The position numbers and the translations under genes are program-made. A model generated the notes under the pieces. The model made no database searches, was not told the DNA's origin, and was given only the letters and a program-made list of their open reading frames with translations. A stretch of 64,000 nucleotides of DNA from Ziziphus jujuba (Eukaryota > Streptophyta > Magnoliopsida > Rosales > Rhamnaceae). The DNA is taken from contig NC_083379.1 in the NCBI RefSeq assembly GCF_031755915.1, forward strand, positions 5,157,501 to 5,221,500, written 5' to 3'. Below, one piece after another: positions 57,673-64,000 of this stretch. Position 1 is the first letter of the stretch. Every line of letters begins with the position of its first letter.

Positions 57673-58757
57673 GTTGTTGGTTTATATTCTTTCACAGTAT
57701 TTTTAGCCGCCATAATGGCATAAAACAGTTTAGAAACTTGAACTTACTCTAAATAAAAGGAACCAAATGAAGGTAGCAACAATAAAAATTTTGTATGTTT
57801 GTTTCCTGTTCGATATAACATGTTAGCTATTCCCGGATATGTCAAAGTTCAGTCATAGGAAATAGGATACATAAAATGCACGCACATAAGCTTTCTGTTT
57901 GTTCTAAATATCCTAGTCTTTTACTTTCTCTTTGAGGCACATATCATTATATATTTTGGAAAGGTCATACTTATTAGTGTAAAACTACCGAGGAAACAGG
58001 AATAAGTTTCTGTTATTTCTACATCCTTGATGTCCTGCTTTTCCAATTTCTTTAGTGGTGAATGGGGGATTTTTTGGTGGCAAATGAACCTCTCATTTAT
58101 ACGAATTATTTTAATTTTTCCATCTAATACTGAAGCATGCATGTGGTTCCTTCTTTCCAGGTTCCAAATCCCATTGTGAAGGTGAGAAATCCTAGACATC
58201 CTTTCTTGTTTTCTACGTATGTAAATACTGTCTTTATGTTCTCATGTTCTATACAGAACAATCAGAACCCCATTAAAAGAAGAAGAAGAAGAAGAAGACG
58301 AAAAGAAGTAGGACAAGTGATGTGGTTGATGTGGTCACTTCGATTTCATGCCTAATTTTTCTGGTAATCATTCATCATTTGGAGACGCTGTTATGGGGAT
58401 AAATATACTAGAGCAAGAGGTGAGGGATTCATAAGTACTCCATTTGTAATCATTCATAAGTACGCCGCTATGGGGATATTCATGATGGTCTAATGTAACT
58501 GTAAATAATACCGAGGGTGAGAGATAATATAAATAATTCAAGCAAACAAAAAAAAAAAAAGAGAGATAATATAAATAAACAACTACATTAGAAAAAACAA
58601 AATAATTTTTAATTTAACAATATACAGGAGTATGGAATAAATGGCAGGGACTGGGTAACGTCGGGCGAGGGAGGGAGTTGAGGGGGTCAAGGGTGGCATA
58701 TTGGCTTTAGACAGGATTGTGGAATATGCTTATTATATGGGTCAGTAGCTGCAGGAA
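57673..58757. other. Non-coding duplicated DNA downstream of the F-box gene
   Basis: Aligns with 6261-7301. On the minus strand an AATAAG polyadenylation-like hexamer (about 58729-58734) follows the F-box stop. No other gene is seen. Confidence 0.45.
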
Positions 58758-60143
58758 TTAACAATCTGCCAAAAGAACCCTCTTATTATTCACCACAATA
58801 AAATAGTTGCCACTGCCATCCCTTGTCCTAGTCTTTATCATTTTCTTCATCTTTTTATTATGATTCCTAATCTCAATTGCCAGAATTCGAACTCGAACTC
58901 GTCTTTTGATTTTTGTTTTCTTCGATCCATCTGCGGCAATTGGTAACAAGCTCAGTCGGCAGGTATGCACCTTTGAGTCCATTGTAATGGTTTGAAGACA
59001 ATTGAGAGGTTGTTGGGTAACCGTGTCATAGAGAAACAGCTGAGCAACATTATCATCTAACGAGTCAGTTTGAGCCAAAAATATTTTGGTTTCGCTCCAA
59101 AATCCCAGGACATGTTGAATGCCATGAAGGGGTCCAATAGTGAATAGCTTAGTCCATGAATCTTTATTACCGTATTCACCTAATACCCATATATCAAAAC
59201 AACTTGTTGTTCTATTATCATCCCTATTCCAATGTCCATGTTGATTAACAACCAGAGCAAGGGAGTCGTTGAGAAGCAGAGGATAAGGACAATGGAGGTA
59301 ATAATAATAGAGAAATTGATAAGAATAAGTAGGAATAATATCATCAGGAAAAGGGGTGGTCAGAATCACCTCATTTGTGACGTCAAAAGAGACAATTACA
59401 TCCCTGCCATTAGGGCCGACAAGGCGGCTGAATCCTGGCCAGTGACAAAATCCATCGGCGTATACCATGTCAACTCCATGTGAAATAATCCCAGAAGATT
59501 GAATGATTTTCCAAATTTTCTTCTTGTAGCTGTAGATCTCAATCTCCGTTTTAAACGAATAGCACTTGTCGCTGAGAACGATGAAAGGCCTGTACTCATT
59601 ATTTTGGAAATCAAACCCACATCCATAATTAGTCACATATAAATCATCTTCCTCCCCACCATCATCACTATCACTTAAATTCTTATAATGATCATAAGTT
59701 GGAACATCCTTGATATCTCCAGTTGCAGGGTTCCACAAGGCCAACTGTCCGGCAAACGAAACAAGTAGGACACCGTCACAGCAACAGCAGCAGAACCGTG
59801 CGGGTGTGGGTCTGATGTGGATAACTGTTTTGACTGTTGCATCATCATCATCTTCGTAAACGGAAACTACACGAGTTCCTTTAAATGGGATGGAGATGAA
59901 CATATAAGGATCCCTGTCACCGTCGAGGAGGGAGTATTTGGCGATGAAGTCGGAGCTATTGATTAAGGAATACAATGACTTGCACACCCTCTTCATTTTT
60001 ATCACATCCACCACCGGCAACCTCATCAGAATTTCTACCGCCAAGTCTTCTGTCAGATCATATACATTAACAAAAGACTCACTTCTTGATGATGAAGATT
60101 CAGATGATAATGATTCCCCAAACTCATGATTCATCGTCATCAC
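58758..60143 (-). CDS. F-box protein with F-box associated domain
   Basis: A single open frame of 461 residues without introns, the only intact host gene seen. The F-box lies at residues ~28-72 (LTEDLAVEILMRLPVVDVIK, then RVCKSLYSLINSSDFIAKY) and should bind the SKP1 adaptor of an SCF ubiquitin ligase. The rest resembles the F-box associated domain that recruits the target: LALWNPATGDIKDVP (~140), YVTNYGCGFDFQNNEYRPF (~175), CFDIWVLGEYGNKDSW (~320), FLYDTVTQQPLNCLQT (~375). An acidic stretch (EDDDD) is near residue 105 and a basic one (KKTKIKRRVRVR) near 415. The substrate is unknown. The start is the first Met; MTMNHEF follows and the upstream region is GA-rich. Confidence 0.9.
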   Translation of the reverse strand: MMTMNHEFGESLSSESSSSRSESFVNVYDLTEDLAVEILMRLPVVDVIKMKRVCKSLYSLINSSDFIAKYSLLDGDRDPYMFISIPFKGTRVVSVYEDDDDATVKTVIHIRPTPARFCCCCCDGVLLVSFAGQLALWNPATGDIKDVPTYDHYKNLSDSDDGGEEDDLYVTNYGCGFDFQNNEYRPFIVLSDKCYSFKTEIEIYSYKKKIWKIIQSSGIISHGVDMVYADGFCHWPGFSRLVGPNGRDVIVSFDVTNEVILTTPFPDDIIPTYSYQFLYYYYLHCPYPLLLNDSLALVVNQHGHWNRDDNRTTSCFDIWVLGEYGNKDSWTKLFTIGPLHGIQHVLGFWSETKIFLAQTDSLDDNVAQLFLYDTVTQQPLNCLQTITMDSKVHTCRLSLLPIAADGSKKTKIKRRVRVRILAIEIRNHNKKMKKMIKTRTRDGSGNYFIVVNNKRVLLADC

Positions 60144-61089
60144 GATAGATGATTCATACGATATTACGATAAACTAATCTAATCTCTATAAGAGAAGATG
60201 AAGAAGAAGAAAGAAGAGAATATGATGCATGGGTGGATGGATGGATGGAGTTTCAGGCATAAGGTTTAGGGATTTATTTGTGGCTGGCCTTATTGCCTCT
60301 ATCGGATATAAACACTAACGCCACACCACCTATTATTTATTCTTGCAGATACAGACTTACAGTATTCTAGAATTAATTGTTTGCTGAGCTGTAAACTTTA
60401 GCTTACAGATGTAAGCTAAGCCTCGTCAATCAATACCTAAAACAACTGTTTCTCTATGTATTCTATCCTACTTTCTATGTCAGCAAATTCCATTGAAATC
60501 ACTGGAAAATTGCGAAAAAATTGATGGAAACTTTTACATTTAATTAATAGTTTTATATATATATATATATATAATTTTATTTTTATAATTATTAATGATA
60601 ATTACCGGTTTACATGATAAATTTTAATTTATAATATTTAATTTTTTATTTTTTATATTAAAATTTTAAAAATAAATTATTTAAATTATCATTTGATATA
60701 TAAATTATATTAGTACAGGGTTGGCTTTAGGTATAAATTTGTAATAATTTGAGTTGACGTTTAAAATAAATATATCAATGAGTAAAATTATTTTAATTAA
60801 ACAAAAGTGCCTAAATTTTTTTGTAAATTTATAAATTATCCAATTAATAATAATTTGTTAAACAATATGTTAAATCCAAATTTAAAAATAATTAAATATT
60901 TTATTCTAAAATATATTTTAGAAAATATACTATTTACAGTATTAATATCTGCTCATCCTTGCTTTATTATAGAGTCAGCAGCAAGTTCTATCAAATACCT
61001 AACATATGCCATGAATATTATTTAAATATCAAATAAATTTTTAAGGATATTGGAATATTGTAAATATTTTATTTACTTATCCTACTTTG
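60144..61089. other. F-box upstream region and AT-rich DNA (copy B)
   Basis: Matches 19919-20929. It contains a GA-rich leader (about 60190-60225), a GGAT tetranucleotide run near 60231-60248 and a (TA)n run at about 60555-60573. No further gene is seen. Confidence 0.5.
60305..60313 (-). promoter_or_regulatory. Possible TATA box of the F-box gene
   Basis: The minus strand has TTTATATCC ~160 bp before the start codon. The same motif is kept at a similar distance in copy A (about 20068-20076) although the bases around it vary. No transcript start is known. Confidence 0.35.
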
Positions 61090-62251
61090 AGTTTACAAAA
61101 TTGGACTCAAGAGGAGTCCAACTATGACCCCGATTGATCTATTGCTAAAAATTTGGGGCTTTTCTACTTATACTTAATTTCATGAAATTAAATATTTCAT
61201 TAACTTCTATTAATCACTAGAACATAAACACAATAAAAATTTCTTAAAAAAACTTCCAACAGAGACCAATTTTGTAGTAATTACTAAAATCAGCTCCAAA
61301 ATTGTAATAAATTAAATACCTATCCATAATTGGTATATACCAAATGAAAGTTTATACGACAAGAATTGTCAATACTTAGCTTATATTAACCAAACTCACC
61401 GCCAACAGCAGGAAAATGGCCAAAAAGTCTTGGCCAAATTTAGATCACCATATCTATCAGAAAACTTAGAATTTGAAAAAATGGAGGCTATAATAAGAAT
61501 TAAAGGATCCAAAATGAGGGGATAGAGATATGGCTCAGACTGGGTTGGCCAGAAAGTGATCAAATCATGAAAAAATCAATTTGCATCGTTTTGGCTTCAA
61601 ACACCTGATCCATGAGCATTCGGGAATTGCTCATCATGATTTTCCGATTGCAAGCTGGAAATTCCATGGTCTTTGCCCAGGTTCGATGCGTGTGGCGTAT
61701 AGATGGTCGGAAAGTGGCTAATTCGGTTGGAGCCGCACCCCGGCGAGGGGGGGGGGGAGATAGAGGAAAAGAAAAGAGAGAAAAGAAATTGACATGTGGC
61801 ATCATCAGATTGTGACATGTACGCTTTTCGATAAAAATTATTCAATAAAGTTGATTCTAGAAAAATGATTTCAACTTTACAAATCTATAATTTTTCAACT
61901 ATAAGTCTACATTAAGCGTGCCACTAGTTTAAAAACTTGTATCAACATGCAATATACGAATAATATATAAGTTAAGGCCATAATTTATGCATACAAAAAG
62001 TCAACATTGACCTCACTTGATCAATCTAGACTTCATCTTGATCTAACCATAACTTTCTGTTCTCAACTTCAATTTAATCGTGTTGCTAGTCTATGAGCTA
62101 ATGAAGCATACTTTACAATGATGCCTTGGTCAAAGTGAAATTCTAGCATGCTAAAAAGTCAACTATAAAATCTACTCGATCAATTCTACTCAATTCTGAT
62201 CAAACTTGATAAAAGCGTGAGAATTTCCCCTACACTTTGGCATGTGTTACA
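61090..62251 (-). mobile_element. Decayed LTR-like sequence (copy B)
   Basis: Counterpart of 20930-22109, ending GTGTTACA at 62251. It keeps the LTR-like block order (ACATGTGGCATC, CTTTACAAATCTATAA, AAAAAGTCAACATTGACC). Its presence in both copies dates it before the duplication. Confidence 0.5.
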
Positions 62252-62304
62252 AAAAGTTCCTAAATAGGCTACACAATATAGTTCAAAATAAATTGATCAC
62301 CTCA

Positions 62305-62600
62305 CACTCAAGGGAATAGAGCAAATGGTAAGAACTGGTGACCCATCACACCTGTTTGTAGGAGTTGCATGTCAATTTTTAGTAGTTCCATTTTGCACCT
62401 TAGTGTGGATCCCACATGCAAAGCACTGTGGAAGAGGAAGGTTGGGACAACCGGATGGTGATTGGTTGGATAGTTTATGAATTCCCACCAGGTTGAAAAG
62501 ACACACCTACCAATGGCTCATAATTCTCAATTATCCTGGGCCAAACGATATCCACCAAGAGGCTTATTGTTTTTAAGCAAAAGAAAAAAAAAAAAAAAAT
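62305..62600 (+). mobile_element. SINE with 12-bp target repeat, only in copy B
   Basis: About 296 bp ending in a poly-A tail (from about 62579). It is flanked by TTGATCACCTCA at 62293-62304 and 62601-62612; copy A has the site once (about 22152-22163, TTGATCACCTTA). A box A-like AGAGCAAATGGTAAG lies close to the 5' end, as in tRNA-derived SINEs; a box B is less clear. It inserted into copy B after the duplication. Confidence 0.82.
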
Positions 62601-62612
62601 TTGATCACCTCA

Positions 62613-62715
62613 TTGTTATGTGTAATTTAATGTGTCAATGGTAGATTCTACTAAGGTTAGAATGGACCCTATTAAAAGTTATATATAATATTAAGGATGA
62701 AATGATCTCTTTATT

Positions 62716-62748
<33 letters not shown>

Positions 62749-64000
62749 TTATGAAGCTATTTTGAATACAATAAACTACAGTCTTGTTCATATCAGATAC
62801 TGTAAAGGTTTTTTAAATATAATAAACTATAATCTTGTTCATATGACATACTGCGTATCATACGTACCATGTTGTATAGAGGAAGAGCAGTCTGCACACT
62901 CTTACCAATAAAACAAGAAAAGCAATCTGTGTACAGTGCTCGTTGACTAATATAATATTGATAAAATATTTAATCAATGAGATTAAGACCAATAAGATGT
63001 GATGACTTTAAAGACCAATAACATGTGGAAACTTGGAATGTTTTTGAAGCTCTAAACCAAAATATAATGAAAAAAAAAAAAAAAAAAAAAAAAAAACTTG
63101 TCTGTCTAATGCCCACGTCATAAACAGCAGCCACTTTTTCCAACGGACTTTGCAAGCTTTTTTTTTAATTTTCATTAATGTATCAAACCAAATGATACTA
63201 CTACAACCAACTGTTAAATATTGACCTAGATTAACCATAATCATTTGATTCACTTATAAGATTTATTTGTATAGTATTGATTTTTTTATTAATTTATATA
63301 GTAAATCCTTAAACATGCTCGTTATAATACTTTAGTTTAACTATTAAACTGAATGATCAAATTCTTTAAAAGTTTAATTAACTTATCCATTTTATTATTA
63401 TTATTGTATATATTATTAATTATTTTGTGTGTATTATTAAAAGTATTGATAAGCCATATAACTTGCATATGATTTCAGTCCTTAAAAGGATGAAGGATTA
63501 TTAGTAGTATAAGTTAGAGTGATTTGGAATTATTTTGGATCTGTTTAGGACACTTGAGAGAGAAAGGATTAGAGAACAATGTGTTCATCAGACATTGCTA
63601 TTACGATTGTTTTGTTTTGTTTTCTATTTTGCAAGACCATAGATAAAAGATTTTAATAGATGCTTTTGAAAGTTAATGATTTTGATTATTCAATACAATT
63701 AATATACAGTGTGTAAGATCTATAGGAAATTATAGTGCTAAACATGTTGATTGATGATTTGATTATATGAGCATGTTAGATTAAATTATTATTACCGCAC
63801 TAACACCAACTAGCTATCTCAATGTCACTTCAAAAGACCATGATGTGTTATATAAGCCTAACCAATGCAATTTTAACCAATAGCCCTCCAATTGTGTCAT
63901 AGAAGAGAAATAAAGAGAAAGAAAAAGAAAAACCTATAGCGATAAATAAGAGAAGAATATATTTTCTCAACAAAATTCCTTAACCTTTCATTAACCAAGA
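62613..64000. other. Non-coding duplicated DNA (copy B)
   Basis: Aligns with 22163-22691 and then with 33047-33890, which shows the clean pre-insertion site of the copia element near 63160. It contains (TA)n at about 62717-62738 and a poly-A run at about 63069-63097. No gene is seen. Confidence 0.55.

Larger units (their letters stand above)
55378..64000 (+). repeat. Segmental duplication, copy B (clear part, runs off the window)
   Basis: Collinear with copy A in direct orientation. It holds the intact F-box gene and lacks the MULE, solo LTR/gypsy, copia and Tat insertions of copy A. Copy B has its own SINE at 62305-62600 and about 500 bp at 56240-56750 that copy A does not have. The two copies differ by scattered substitutions and small indels at many sites, so the duplication is not very recent. 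Confidence 0.85.

Noticed and set aside
57921..58199. Minus-strand frame of about 92 residues shared with 6482-6766
   Set aside because: The frame shifts between the copies (small indels) and no domain is recognised; it overlaps what may be intron sequence of the receptor remnant.

Overview
This is a gene-poor, transposon-rich stretch of a flowering-plant (eudicot) nuclear genome. The evidence is long AT-rich non-coding DNA, plant-type LTR retrotransposons primed by initiator-Met tRNA (TGGTATCAGAGC), CACTA, PIF/Harbinger, MULE and hAT elements, a SINE, and a plant F-box gene. I cannot name the species. No bacterial, organellar or RNA gene was seen.

The backbone is a pair of diverged direct copies of one host segment. 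Copy A is recognisable from about 1.4 kb and clearly from 4,891 to 33,898. Copy B is recognisable from about 50.8 kb and clearly from 55,378 to the window end. Each clear block holds, in order: a conserved GC-richer block of unknown function, a broken malectin-type receptor-kinase fragment, an F-box gene on the minus strand, and a decayed LTR-like sequence. In copy B the F-box gene is one open 461-codon frame (58,758-60,143). In copy A it is split into three pieces by a MULE (18,055-19,119) and by a solo LTR (7,710-17,810) that itself holds a young Ty3/gypsy element (7,959-17,545). The pieces still fit together once the insertions are discounted.

Other large insertions: a Ty1/copia element (22,692-33,046, minus strand) that carries two short solo LTRs in its gag and an incomplete PIF/Harbinger transposon in its integrase; an old Ty3/gypsy element (33,899-41,326, plus strand) with gag remnants, no recognisable pol and an antisense plant-mobile-domain pseudogene; an internally deleted CACTA transposon (42,306-48,138) with a large inverted repeat array; a hAT-type MITE (51,501-52,479); and a SINE (62,305-62,600) present only in copy B. 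Target-site duplications were read for most of these, which fixes their ends and nesting order.

The only gene I would call intact is the copy B F-box gene. The most unusual content is a small RNase H1 N-terminal (hybrid-binding) domain ORF with a predicted membrane segment inside the Harbinger element, the scrambled order of coding blocks in the young chromovirus, the antisense plant-mobile-domain gene in the old gypsy element, and the inverted CACTA array whose units contain small palindromes.
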